In this document: in pieces, positions 42,089-50,406 of the stretch
How positions within the stretch are numbered: the stretch's first letter is position 1
Layout of the letters: every line of letters begins with the position of its first letter
DNA from: Bdellovibrio sp. 22V
GTDB taxonomy: Bacteria; Bdellovibrionota; Bdellovibrionia; Bdellovibrionales; Bdellovibrionaceae
NCBI RefSeq assembly: GCF_030169785.1
Contig: NZ_CP125854.1
Coordinates: 930,001-994,000 of the forward strand
Reading direction: 5' to 3'
Length of the DNA stretch: 64,000 nucleotides
Made by a program: the position numbers and the translations under genes
The notes under the pieces: generated by a model
Databases searched by the model: none
Told to the model about the DNA's origin: nothing
Seen by the model: only the letters and a program-made list of their open reading frames with translations

Positions 42089-43864
42089 ATGAAAACATTC
42101 AAGTCGGTTGTTCGTTCCCTTTTTCAAGACATCGTAGGTACAGACAATAAACTTCTTTTCTTTTCTTGGTGTACCGCTGTCTTTCTCGTGCTTACTTTAG
42201 GCGTTGTTTTAAGTTCTGAATCGGTGAGTATACTAGGGGTTGCCGAGTCCCGAGAATACCAGGTGAATTTTTCAGATTCTGTCGAGATCAAGCACGTGCA
42301 CGTCATTCCCAGTCAGATCGTTAAAAAAGGCGATTTGCTTTTGGAACTAGGTCAGTCGGATTTGGATTTGCAATTGCGAGTTCTACGTTCCAAATACGAT
42401 AAGCTCATCGCGGAAATGAAGCTGCGTAAACAATTATCGGAGCTGGCGCGAGACAAAGTGTATCTTTCGGAAGGAGCGGATCCGCTTCAGGTTGATATCA
42501 CGGATACCAAACGCGAAATCGACTTAATCGAAAATCGTTTGCGCAATCTTTATGTTTTTGCCGAGGTCGATGGTGCCGTCGGTGCCGTGAATTTCAAAAG
42601 CGGCGAGAAAGCACCGGCCTTTGCGCCGTTGTTGACTCTTCTTCCGATCAATCCCAGCTACGTCAATGGATATGTGAATGAAAACCTGCGCTCGACGATC
42701 AAGGTTGGACAAATCGTCGAAGTTTCTTCCTCTGGCGGAAAAACCGTTCAGGGACGAGTGGTCAGCGTCGGTTCCCGCATTGTTCAGATTCCCGATCGCC
42801 TGCTGCGCATCCAAACTTTGCCGGCATGGGGACGTGAAGTCACCGTCAAGATTCCGACAGAGAATGAATTTCTTTTAGGTGAACGAGTCAGCGTCCAAAA
42901 ATCCTGGGGAGTTACTTTGTTCAGCACTGCTCAGGCCGACGAAAGCGAAAAGAGCTGGGATGCCGCCTCTGTGACGATGGACATTCAGATTCCTATGAAT
43001 ATCACGGATCAGTTTCATCCCGAAATTTCCGGTATCGTTTATCTTGCAGAACTTCGCAAGTTTGCGTTGATCTCTGATGATTACCCCGATGACCGTCCTA
43101 TGATTATGTTGATGGATGAAAATGGAGCTATTCAAGAACAAATGTTGCCTATTTCGGGCCTTGAACATATGGAGGACATCGAGTCCATCTCGGCTGCGAA
43201 CGACAACATTTATCTTCTCAGTTCTCTGTCCGCGACGAAAAAAGAAAAACTCAAAAGAGAGCGGCAGCTTTTTGTAAAGGTCGCGCGAAAAGGAATGCAG
43301 TTTGAGCTTGTCGAAGAAGTGGATCTGCGCAAGGCACTTCTTTCGGCGCTCGAAAAGTCCAGCGATCCGGTTTTAAGAGAAATCGCAGGTCGTTCCTTGG
43401 GCACAAAAAAAGACGATCTTGAAGTTGAAGCGCACTCTGTGAAAGACGGCGATCTTTATTTGGCTCTTAAGCGTCCGATCCTCATCGAGAATCAAGGACT
43501 TATTCTAAAAATTAAAAATTTCGACCGCATTTTCGGAAAAGGAAAAATAGCTCCAGCCGACGTCAGCGTGGCCTCGCAGTTCTCAATGAAATTGCCGCAA
43601 AAAAATAACGGACTCTATTTAACGGACTTGGTTCTTGAGGGTGACGACATGTTTATTTCAACGTCTTGCCGTGGGGCGAAGTGCAGCGCTGTTTGGCGCA
43701 TTCCCAAAGGCTTCGAGACAGCGGAGCTTCTGCAAGAATTTGACGTCGACAAACTCGAGGGTTTAGCAATGCATCCGGGCCGACGCCAGCTCTACGGTGT
43801 CTTTGACAACAAGAAGAGCGGCAAGTTTGTTTCCATTCCTTATGTGGGAAAAAGGGCTCTGTGA
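42089..43864 (+). CDS. HlyD-type adaptor fused to a C-terminal beta-propeller-like domain
   Basis: A 591-residue protein. It has an N-terminal membrane helix (about 22-44) and a barrel-sandwich/lipoyl domain around a short coiled hairpin (about 60-200, I-P-S-Q-I-V-K-K-G-D-L-L-L-E-L-G). A beta-barrel region with K-V-G-Q-I-V-E-V-S-S-S follows. From about residue 300 to the end is a domain like SdiA-regulated/phytase-like or DUF3616 propellers (E-I-S-G-I-V-Y-L, then E-D-I-E-S-I-S, then D-L-E-V-E-A, then K-L-E-G-L-A-M-H-P). Such a fusion is unusual for adaptors. Start one base after the DUF4956 stop; stop overlaps the next ATG. Confidence 0.75.
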   Translation: MKTFKSVVRSLFQDIVGTDNKLLFFSWCTAVFLVLTLGVVLSSESVSILGVAESREYQVNFSDSVEIKHVHVIPSQIVKKGDLLLELGQSDLDLQLRVLRSKYDKLIAEMKLRKQLSELARDKVYLSEGADPLQVDITDTKREIDLIENRLRNLYVFAEVDGAVGAVNFKSGEKAPAFAPLLTLLPINPSYVNGYVNENLRSTIKVGQIVEVSSSGGKTVQGRVVSVGSRIVQIPDRLLRIQTLPAWGREVTVKIPTENEFLLGERVSVQKSWGVTLFSTAQADESEKSWDAASVTMDIQIPMNITDQFHPEISGIVYLAELRKFALISDDYPDDRPMIMLMDENGAIQEQMLPISGLEHMEDIESISAANDNIYLLSSLSATKKEKLKRERQLFVKVARKGMQFELVEEVDLRKALLSALEKSSDPVLREIAGRSLGTKKDDLEVEAHSVKDGDLYLALKRPILIENQGLILKIKNFDRIFGKGKIAPADVSVASQFSMKLPQKNNGLYLTDLVLEGDDMFISTSCRGAKCSAVWRIPKGFETAELLQEFDVDKLEGLAMHPGRRQLYGVFDNKKSGKFVSIPYVGKRAL

Positions 43865-45030
43865 TGTTTGTTTTGTTCTTAGTTCTGATGGGTGTCAAAG
43901 CGCAAGCTCTGACGTCTGAACAAGTTTTGAAAACGGCGTGGAATGATAAAACCTATCTTTCCTATGACGGCATGGAATCCGTGGATTCCCGCAATCCTTT
44001 GCGCAATGTGGAGGGTTTTGTAAACACGGAATCTAATAGTAAAAACAGCGATCGCGAAACGGAATTTGGCCTTAAGTTTCAGCTTAAGTCGTGGCCGGAA
44101 TGGCGGCTGGGAGAGCAAAAGAAGGACACGGATTCCCACCTGCTTAAAGATAGTTCTCTCGGGTGGGCGCTTCGCAATCGTTACACTGTTTTGCTTTTTG
44201 TGGAATTGAATCGGCAGAAAATGAAATATGTCGATGAGGCCATTCGTCTTGCCGATGGATATCTTAAGGCGCAAACTCTGGCGCTGCAGGCGGGCCGAGG
44301 CTCATCGAAATCATTTCTTTCGGCGAAGACAGATCTTTATAAATTTCAGCGCCTCAAAAACGCTCTCGAGCAAGAAAAAGAAGTTTTGCGGAAAAAATTA
44401 GAAGTCTGGGTGGTAAACGAAAAATCCACAGAACTTGAGCCGATTAACTTGATTAGTGTAAAGAAAATTTCAGAGTTTTTGCAGGGACATTCCTCCGGGA
44501 CAGATTCTTTAACAAAAAAACTGGCAAAGGAAGAAATCAACCAGATGACCCAAGAACTGGAAATTGTTCGCGGTCGAGATCATCAATGGATTAAAGCTTT
44601 TGAGGTCAGTCAGTCTAATAACGACGATGAAACAAAGTACAAGCTGGGAATTAATATTCAGATTCCCGGTTTGGGTTACGATACATTGGCAAAACAGAAG
44701 CTCAATGATTTGACTTTGAAACGGGCCTTGAAACAGCGGGATTTGGAAGAGACTACGGATCGCCTGCAAACCTTGAAAGTTCAAATTCTCAATCTTATCG
44801 ATATTTATGGAGCGGCGAAAAAACTGCCTATGTCGAACGCGCCGGGGAGCTTAGATCCTTTGGCCAATATCGAGCGGAAGATTTCGATGCAGGAAGAACA
44901 AATTGAACTGCTCAATCAACAGCAAGAGATCACGAATCTTTACATTGATTATCTTCTTGAAAGTGAAATCCTGATTAAACATCCGGAACCGAATTATTTA
45001 GTGCAAACGGCGGCGAAGGATCAGCCATGA
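43864..45030 (+). CDS. TolC-like outer-membrane factor, short form
   Basis: A 388-residue protein with a signal peptide (M-F-V-L-F-L-V-L-M-G-V-K-A-Q-A) and two long helical stretches (about 100-180 and 285-375) separated by strand-rich segments. The pattern fits a TolC/OEP protein. It is a little shorter than usual and has weak sequence motifs, so the outer-membrane-factor call also rests on its place after a HlyD-type adaptor. TGATG overlap with the previous stop; it overlaps the VTC gene by four bases. Confidence 0.7.
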   Translation: MFVLFLVLMGVKAQALTSEQVLKTAWNDKTYLSYDGMESVDSRNPLRNVEGFVNTESNSKNSDRETEFGLKFQLKSWPEWRLGEQKKDTDSHLLKDSSLGWALRNRYTVLLFVELNRQKMKYVDEAIRLADGYLKAQTLALQAGRGSSKSFLSAKTDLYKFQRLKNALEQEKEVLRKKLEVWVVNEKSTELEPINLISVKKISEFLQGHSSGTDSLTKKLAKEEINQMTQELEIVRGRDHQWIKAFEVSQSNNDDETKYKLGINIQIPGLGYDTLAKQKLNDLTLKRALKQRDLEETTDRLQTLKVQILNLIDIYGAAKKLPMSNAPGSLDPLANIERKISMQEEQIELLNQQQEITNLYIDYLLESEILIKHPEPNYLVQTAAKDQP

Positions 45031-45809
45031 GTACGCAAGTTTCTCCCTTAAGTCTGGAGCGATACGAGCTGAAATATTTGATTCCGAAGGAGCTGATCGA
45101 ACCGATCTCTCGGTATGTGGAGGCGTATTGTTACATGGATTATTATTCCGAGATATCTCCTGATCACTTTTACGTGATTAACAGTTTGTATCTGGATACT
45201 CCGGCTTTGTATATTCTGCAGTTTAAAGAACGAGCGAACGCCTTTAACTTTAATATGCGCATTCGTTCTTACGGAAGCGATCCGAAGCCTCCCTATTTTT
45301 TCGAAACCAAGTACAAGATCCGTGAATTTGTTCGAAAGAAAAGAGCTAAAGTTTCTGAAAATTGGATTGAGATCCTGGAAAACGACATGATACCGGAAGG
45401 GCTCGACGAATCGTCAAAAGCGAACCTCGAGGATTTTCTGCGTCAGAAGATAACTTATAATGTGGGACCTGTGATTTTGACCCAGTATCGCCGTAAGGCC
45501 TATATCTCCCACGTCGACGACTATGCCCGAGTGACCTTTGATCGTGACCTTCGTTATCAGGAAAAGAACGAGTGGTGTGTGGTGCCGGATGAAAAGGCCC
45601 TTTGCCATTATGACCATCCAGACTCTTTCGAAGAGCCGGGGTGCAATGTGATTCTGGAATTGAAATGCGAAAAAAAGATTCCGGTATGGATGGTCGAGAT
45701 GATCAGACATTTCCAGCTTGTGGGTGGCAATTTTTCCAAATTCGGAAACTCCATGGCCACGCACTTAAACATCCCCGACGTGTTATCGCCGGGGAGTCTC
45801 TATCGTTAA
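45027..45809 (+). CDS. VTC-domain protein (polyphosphate polymerase fold)
   Basis: A 260-residue cytoplasmic protein of the VTC/CYTH triphosphate-tunnel superfamily, which in yeast Vtc4 polymerises ATP gamma-phosphates into polyphosphate. Tunnel residues are conserved: R-Y-E-L-K-Y (12-17), Y-L-D-T (55-58), M-R-I-R (R78, R80), F-F-E-T-K (E93, K95), Q-Y-R-R (R155, R156), R-V-T-F-D (168-172), I-L-E-L-K (E211, K213) and F-S-K-F-G (K238). Activity is therefore plausible. It has no membrane helix of its own, so DUF4956 may supply the membrane part. Overlaps the TolC-like gene (ATGA) and the convergent kinase-like gene by four bases. Confidence 0.87.
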   Translation: MSTQVSPLSLERYELKYLIPKELIEPISRYVEAYCYMDYYSEISPDHFYVINSLYLDTPALYILQFKERANAFNFNMRIRSYGSDPKPPYFFETKYKIREFVRKKRAKVSENWIEILENDMIPEGLDESSKANLEDFLRQKITYNVGPVILTQYRRKAYISHVDDYARVTFDRDLRYQEKNEWCVVPDEKALCHYDHPDSFEEPGCNVILELKCEKKIPVWMVEMIRHFQLVGGNFSKFGNSMATHLNIPDVLSPGSLYR

Positions 45810-47173
45810 AGACAAGAAACGCTTGGCAAGTTTGCGCCTGGAACGTAGTTTTCCAAGTCGACGTCAAACTTCAGTTGGCCGCTTTGACATTTCTCTACAA
45901 GAATTTGACGGGCCTTCGCGGCATTCTGTTGCAAAGAAGCAAATTCCGCTGAAGAGAACAGCAGCTCTTGTTGGAAATAATCGCGCGAGTCTTGCGTATT
46001 CAAGCTTTGGTGAAACGCCAGAAAATTTCTATATGTCTGGTAGCTCATATGACGAACCTTTTCGAGTACGGAATACTTGCGCATCATATTCGTTTTGGAA
46101 ATGCCGCAATCGTTATCCTTTAAGACCATTTCTTTTACCAGAGCCGCTTGGTACGGAGCCATCTTTTGAGTTTCTTGCGGTGGAACTACAAGTTGCTCGT
46201 TCACCCATTCGGCGTCTGATTTGTCTCTTTGAATTTTTCCGGGATTCTGTGGGTCAAGATAGTACCAGTAGAATTTGTAGTGAATATTGCCGATACGGTC
46301 CTGCTGATTGAGCAGAGTGTCCAAAAGGATCATGTCAGAGACATCCTTCATCTGCAAAGCTGTCTGCGCGACATTCTTAAAATTCGTGGAACCCGCAAGT
46401 TGTGCCACGGACTGGGCGCTGGAAACGCGCAAGAACGGAGCCTGTTTCATGAAACGCTCATAACGAGTTTCATAACTGCCACGCCCGCTGACTTCCATGT
46501 ATTTTTCTTCGTTCTTGACGTTGTCACTCAAAGCGCCAAAAACCTGGGTTTGCGAATTGTCGAAAACGTTCGGATGTAAACGCGGGGATTTATGCCAATC
46601 AGCGAAGATGCGCCAGGCTTGCGCTATTTCTTCGCGGCTTCCACGCAGGTAATTGTTCGCTTTGACAGTCAATCTTTGATGAATGGATTTATCCATTGTG
46701 CGAATGACCGTCGGAGGCACGCGTCCTACTCCGCCAAGAATGCGCGAGACATGATAGTAAGATAAAATCGACGGAGTGTGCGAACAGGTAATGCTCTGTT
46801 TGAATTTGGCTTCTGTCTTCACATCCATTTTGTCTAAATTGCAGTTAGAGGCATCGATAGCCGGTTTGCTGTATTTGGCGTTAGGCTGTAACATCAAAAT
46901 AGCCGGGTTCGTCGAGTTGTATTTTGGGCAGATACCCATGTTCGTATAGAAGTTGTATGCGCAGAGCTGGCGTTCTTTTTCGATATCGCCGTTCTTATAT
47001 TTTCCGCCGGGATATTTTTTCGAAATAACACAAAGCTCGGTAAGGCCTTGAGGAGAGCGATACTCCGTTCGGGCATCACCGCGAAGCTCGCTAAGATTGA
47101 GCGCTAAGGCGGTGGAAAAAGACAGAGTCATCGGCGCAATGACGACGATTTTCGAGAGGACCAAGGATTTCAT
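45806..47173 (-). CDS. Secreted FAM20C-like kinase-fold protein
   Basis: A 455-residue protein with a signal peptide (start at MKSLVLSKIVV; the longer frame is rejected). Motifs recall the FAM20/CotH secretory kinases. The N-lobe motif reads Y-Y-H-V-S-R-I-L-G-G-V-G-R-V-P-P-T-V-I-R (about 140-158), like the FAM20C helix L-D-R-I-L-x-x-x-R-V-P-P-x-x-x-R. The catalytic loop reads L-L-N-Q-Q-D-R-I-G-N (287-296, candidate catalytic D292). The metal motif is K-D-N-D-C-G-I (352-358). About ten cysteines suggest disulphides. Motif recognition by eye only; the target could be proteins, glycans or a small molecule. Its stop meets the VTC stop. Confidence 0.7.
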   Translation of the reverse strand: MKSLVLSKIVVIAPMTLSFSTALALNLSELRGDARTEYRSPQGLTELCVISKKYPGGKYKNGDIEKERQLCAYNFYTNMGICPKYNSTNPAILMLQPNAKYSKPAIDASNCNLDKMDVKTEAKFKQSITCSHTPSILSYYHVSRILGGVGRVPPTVIRTMDKSIHQRLTVKANNYLRGSREEIAQAWRIFADWHKSPRLHPNVFDNSQTQVFGALSDNVKNEEKYMEVSGRGSYETRYERFMKQAPFLRVSSAQSVAQLAGSTNFKNVAQTALQMKDVSDMILLDTLLNQQDRIGNIHYKFYWYYLDPQNPGKIQRDKSDAEWVNEQLVVPPQETQKMAPYQAALVKEMVLKDNDCGISKTNMMRKYSVLEKVRHMSYQTYRNFLAFHQSLNTQDSRDYFQQELLFSSAEFASLQQNAAKARQILVEKCQSGQLKFDVDLENYVPGANLPSVSCL

Positions 47174-47470
47174 AGTGTCGTTTCCTTCGTTATTATTGTT
47201 GGAGTTAAATGTGTTTATATGAACAAAGACTAGGGACGACACCTTACAATCATGAGATGGAAAGAAATGTATTGATGAAATTCTCCCTCGGCGAACCCCG
47301 CAAAAAAATTCCACAAAACGAAATCCATTTCCACGAGTAGGACTAAAGTTGAACTTTTTCGTCAATATTGCGGACTAAAAAATGAACTTTGTCACTGAAT
47401 GACCTCGCATTCGAAAAATTACGGTCCAGCAAGCTTGTGATTTTTGACATTCTTCCTTCATGATGAAGGA
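47174..47470. promoter_or_regulatory. Divergent intergenic region between kinase-like and phosphatase-like genes
   Basis: A 297-base AT-rich gap shared by two divergent start sites (47173 minus, 47471 plus). No gene is seen. The minus-side ribosome site is AGGAAACGACAC upstream of 47173. I find no convincing sigma-70 or sigma-28 promoter. Confidence 0.4.
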
Positions 47471-47471
47471 A
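47453..47471 (+). promoter_or_regulatory. 19-base perfect palindrome over the ribosome site
   Basis: TTCCTTCAT G ATGAAGGAA with perfect 9-bp arms. The right arm contains AAGGA and ends at the A of the ATG start at 47471. It would sequester the ribosome site in RNA or bind a dimeric repressor in DNA. Confidence 0.5.
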
Positions 47472-48340
47472 TGAAAAAACAAAACCACAAAACACTCACA
47501 AAGTTTATTTTGCTTTCCCTTATTGCGGTCCAGTTTGTTGCATGTGCGAAAGGGAATCTTGGTGATCAACTCGCATCGCTTCCCGGCGATGAATCAACTC
47601 TGGGGCAGGAACCCCAAGACGGAAATAACAACGGTGAGACGACTTCACCTGAAACTCCTTCAACTGAAGCTCCCGTGGTGGAGAATGGATTTCGCCTCGA
47701 TCAAGAGGTTAAAAAATACAAAGACAGATACGAGCTTGAAAACACTTTTGCCAAATTGACTGATAACAAAGGTCAAGGGGTGGATGAGCTTTACGGCACA
47801 CGCAATTTCCGCGTGGTTCTTCACGGGGTTATGTACCGTGGTGGCGCTAACAACAAATATCTCAGCACGCCTCGTTCGAACGTAAATCCTTTGCCGACAG
47901 TGGGTTTGAACAACCTCTGTAAAGAAGACTTCTCTGCGGCCGTTTATCTTTACTCTGAAAATTTCAACACGGCTCCGAAAAGCGTGTCTTGTAAAGATAC
48001 TTCGCACCAGGATCATAAGTTGAATTACAAACAGTACGCAGCGGCTGGTGAAAAAGAAAAGATTCTGCAAATGGTTTACGACCGTATTAAGGGTAAACTC
48101 GACGGTCCTATCTATGCACACTGCTGGAACGGCTGGCACTCCTCTGGATTGATTTCTGGAATCGTCTTGAAGCAGTTCTGCGGCTGGAGCAACGAAAAAG
48201 CGGACGCTTACTGGATGAAAAATACGGATGGTAACAACAAAGGTTTTGATAGCATCCGCAGAAGACTTCGTGAATTCAAACCGCTTGTGAAGTATTCTAT
48301 CACAGCGGCGGAAAGAGCTTTAATCTGCCCTCAAGAATAA
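47471..48340 (+). CDS. Lipoprotein with phosphatase-like P-loop lacking arginine
   Basis: A 289-residue lipoprotein (lipobox F-V-A-C, Cys25), a Pro/Thr/Glu-rich linker (40-70) and a domain resembling dual-specificity/tyrosine phosphatases. V-M-Y-R-G-G-A-N-N-K-Y-L resembles the family entry strand. The P-loop reads H-C-W-N-G-W-H-S-S-G (217-226), where the usual H-C-x-x-G-x-x-R-S/T has Ser at the Arg position (224). The cysteine is retained, so it may be a phosphate-binding or altered enzyme. Secreted; divergent from the FAM20C-like gene. Confidence 0.65.
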   Translation: MKKQNHKTLTKFILLSLIAVQFVACAKGNLGDQLASLPGDESTLGQEPQDGNNNGETTSPETPSTEAPVVENGFRLDQEVKKYKDRYELENTFAKLTDNKGQGVDELYGTRNFRVVLHGVMYRGGANNKYLSTPRSNVNPLPTVGLNNLCKEDFSAAVYLYSENFNTAPKSVSCKDTSHQDHKLNYKQYAAAGEKEKILQMVYDRIKGKLDGPIYAHCWNGWHSSGLISGIVLKQFCGWSNEKADAYWMKNTDGNNKGFDSIRRRLREFKPLVKYSITAAERALICPQE

Positions 48341-48346
48341 TCGATT

Positions 48347-48408
48347 AGGTACGGACTTACTTTTGGTAGCGCACATGCTCTACCAAAAGTAAGTCCGTAC
48401 CTTTTTTC
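48347..48408. terminator. Bidirectional terminator with perfect 23-bp stem
   Basis: 48347-48369 pairs perfectly with 48380-48402 around a ten-base loop; a T-run follows on + and an A/T-rich stretch on -. The stem starts AGGTACGGACTTAC. It separates convergent genes ending at 48340 and 48411. Confidence 0.9.
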
Positions 48409-48410
48409 GT

Positions 48411-50258
48411 TTACTTGATTTCTGAAACTGAGATGAATCCTGCGCCAATCAGCTTAAGCATTCCTGCGATACGAACTTCCGGAGAATAAGTAACCGTCTT
48501 GTACTTGTCCCAATCCTTTCCATAGTTAGTCACATATCTTTGTCCTGCGGTATAAGTGATGTTGTCCAGTCTTGTGCTGTTAATAAGTCCGAAGTCGGTG
48601 ATAGTAGTTCTTCCATTATCAAACAGGTGGCATTGCGGTGTGTTTTCAATTTTAATGACCCTTCTGTCTGTTTGATTAAAACCTTCCATCACGTCGATAG
48701 GGCACTCTAGGCTTTCGCCGTTTGAGAATCGGAAGTAAGCTTTGATTCCACTCATCAGACGGGGAACTGAGCCCAACGGATTTTCAGTTTTTACCCATAC
48801 TTCTTCGCCTGAGAATTCTCTTGTTCGCAAAGACTCGATTCTCGTTGTATAACTGCATTTATTCTCCCAGCCCACGCGCCCTGTGCAATCTTCCCAGACG
48901 CGGCTGTTTAACTCTTTCTCTTCGCCGCGATCGCGGCGTTCCCAGGCATATACGGTTGGAATGAACTCTACCATATTTCCGCGCTGCGGAGTTAAGCCCA
49001 CAGAATAGACATTGCCGGGGTTCGTGACTGGATTCGGATTCATGTTTGTAAACTCGATGGCATCCAAGGTATTTAATTTTTTGTCGCGTCCAATAGTTAC
49101 AGTTTGATCATTGATGGGTTGAAGTTTCGATCCAATACGGATGACTTTTTCAATTTTCATGTTCTCTGATTGAGTCCATTCAACTGAGAAATATTCCTTA
49201 TAGGACTGAGCCGTATAACTGATATTCAAGCATACAGCCGAGTTGCACGAGCTAGGAGCCGGCACTTTAGGGTCTGGCTTGTAAGGCACAAAGAAGGTTT
49301 CGATGGCCTTTTGCACGATGAGTTTCATTTGTTCATTGTAATCGCCTTGAATGTGAATATTCATGCGGCTGGATTTCATGACTTTTTCTACAGCAATTCG
49401 CACATCAGCTTCAGCGTAAGGAGGATATTTAGCTGTGAGGTTCATCTGAATGGATTCAAAAAGTTTTTCCTTATCGAATTTAACGGACATCTGACTGACG
49501 GGCACTGGTGCCATGACAGCATAGTTAACGACAATGTCGACGAGATTTGAGCGCAAGGCAGTTCCAAGAATGTATTGGGCCGTTGGGGCTGGAACTTTGA
49601 GGTGAACCGTGAACGGCGTATTTAACTCACAATAGTCGGATTCGCGCAGATCCTTAGGAGTAACATCATAGTAAGTTCCTGCTGCGACGATAGAAATGCG
49701 TGAAGGACATCCGGGAAGAACTCCAATATTGAACCCTTCCGCATTCAGTTTTTCTTTATTGATTATTTCCGCCTTAAGATTGTCATAGTCAGTCACACGC
49801 AAGGCTTGTGGAACCTTGAATTGATTTCCGTTGAACTCGACGGTGTTTATATTAGCAGAAAGACCGTCAATGATGGCGATGTTAAAAGGGATCATCACTT
49901 CATCTTGGGAGTTCTTAGGCAATGTGTTCGTTTGGGTCGAGTAAACATACACACGAGGTGCGACAAGATATTGATTCTCGTCAGCCAGGCCACTGACTTT
50001 GAAAACCGTTGCATTATGATCGGGTGAAATAGGTAAAGGTAAAAGACTGGAGGCACGTTTGCGCTCGCGGGCTTTTTCAATATCAGCTTCAGAGGCTACC
50101 GTGCGCTCGATTTCTCCAATCATTTCATTGTTGAGCGAGATTTCAGATTTCATATTCGTACGCTGGGACACGATCTCTTCCTGAGAACCGCCTTTCTGGG
50201 AACAGGCGGCTGAATAAAGAAGGCTCAGAGCGATTAACGGTTGAATGAACTTTTTCAT
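48411..50258 (-). CDS. Large secreted lipoprotein, unrecognised
   Basis: A 615-residue lipoprotein (signal peptide with S-A-A-C, Cys19). The mature protein is strand-rich with about ten cysteines and no recognised domain. An early stretch (residues 25-65) is charged and helical. The two-thirds that follow contain several repeated Ig-like or jelly-roll-like strand sets (for example V-T-I-G-R-D-K-K-L-N-T-L-D-A-I-E-F-T-N-M-N). AAGGAG ribosome site 6 bases before the ATG. A Bdellovibrio-type surface or periplasmic protein is likely; no function is proposed. Confidence 0.65.
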   Translation of the reverse strand: MKKFIQPLIALSLLYSAACSQKGGSQEEIVSQRTNMKSEISLNNEMIGEIERTVASEADIEKARERKRASSLLPLPISPDHNATVFKVSGLADENQYLVAPRVYVYSTQTNTLPKNSQDEVMIPFNIAIIDGLSANINTVEFNGNQFKVPQALRVTDYDNLKAEIINKEKLNAEGFNIGVLPGCPSRISIVAAGTYYDVTPKDLRESDYCELNTPFTVHLKVPAPTAQYILGTALRSNLVDIVVNYAVMAPVPVSQMSVKFDKEKLFESIQMNLTAKYPPYAEADVRIAVEKVMKSSRMNIHIQGDYNEQMKLIVQKAIETFFVPYKPDPKVPAPSSCNSAVCLNISYTAQSYKEYFSVEWTQSENMKIEKVIRIGSKLQPINDQTVTIGRDKKLNTLDAIEFTNMNPNPVTNPGNVYSVGLTPQRGNMVEFIPTVYAWERRDRGEEKELNSRVWEDCTGRVGWENKCSYTTRIESLRTREFSGEEVWVKTENPLGSVPRLMSGIKAYFRFSNGESLECPIDVMEGFNQTDRRVIKIENTPQCHLFDNGRTTITDFGLINSTRLDNITYTAGQRYVTNYGKDWDKYKTVTYSPEVRIAGMLKLIGAGFISVSEIK

Positions 50259-50406
50259 TTTAAACTCCTTGAGGGTTTGGTTATGGCCTTCCCCTAAAGC
50301 AGTTGTTGGACCACGGTAAAACGGCGTGAAACGCTATTTAAATCGAACTGGCGTCCGTTTTCTGGATTCTGTCTTAGTTTTCGGATTGAGATTATTGGAA
50401 CGGAGA

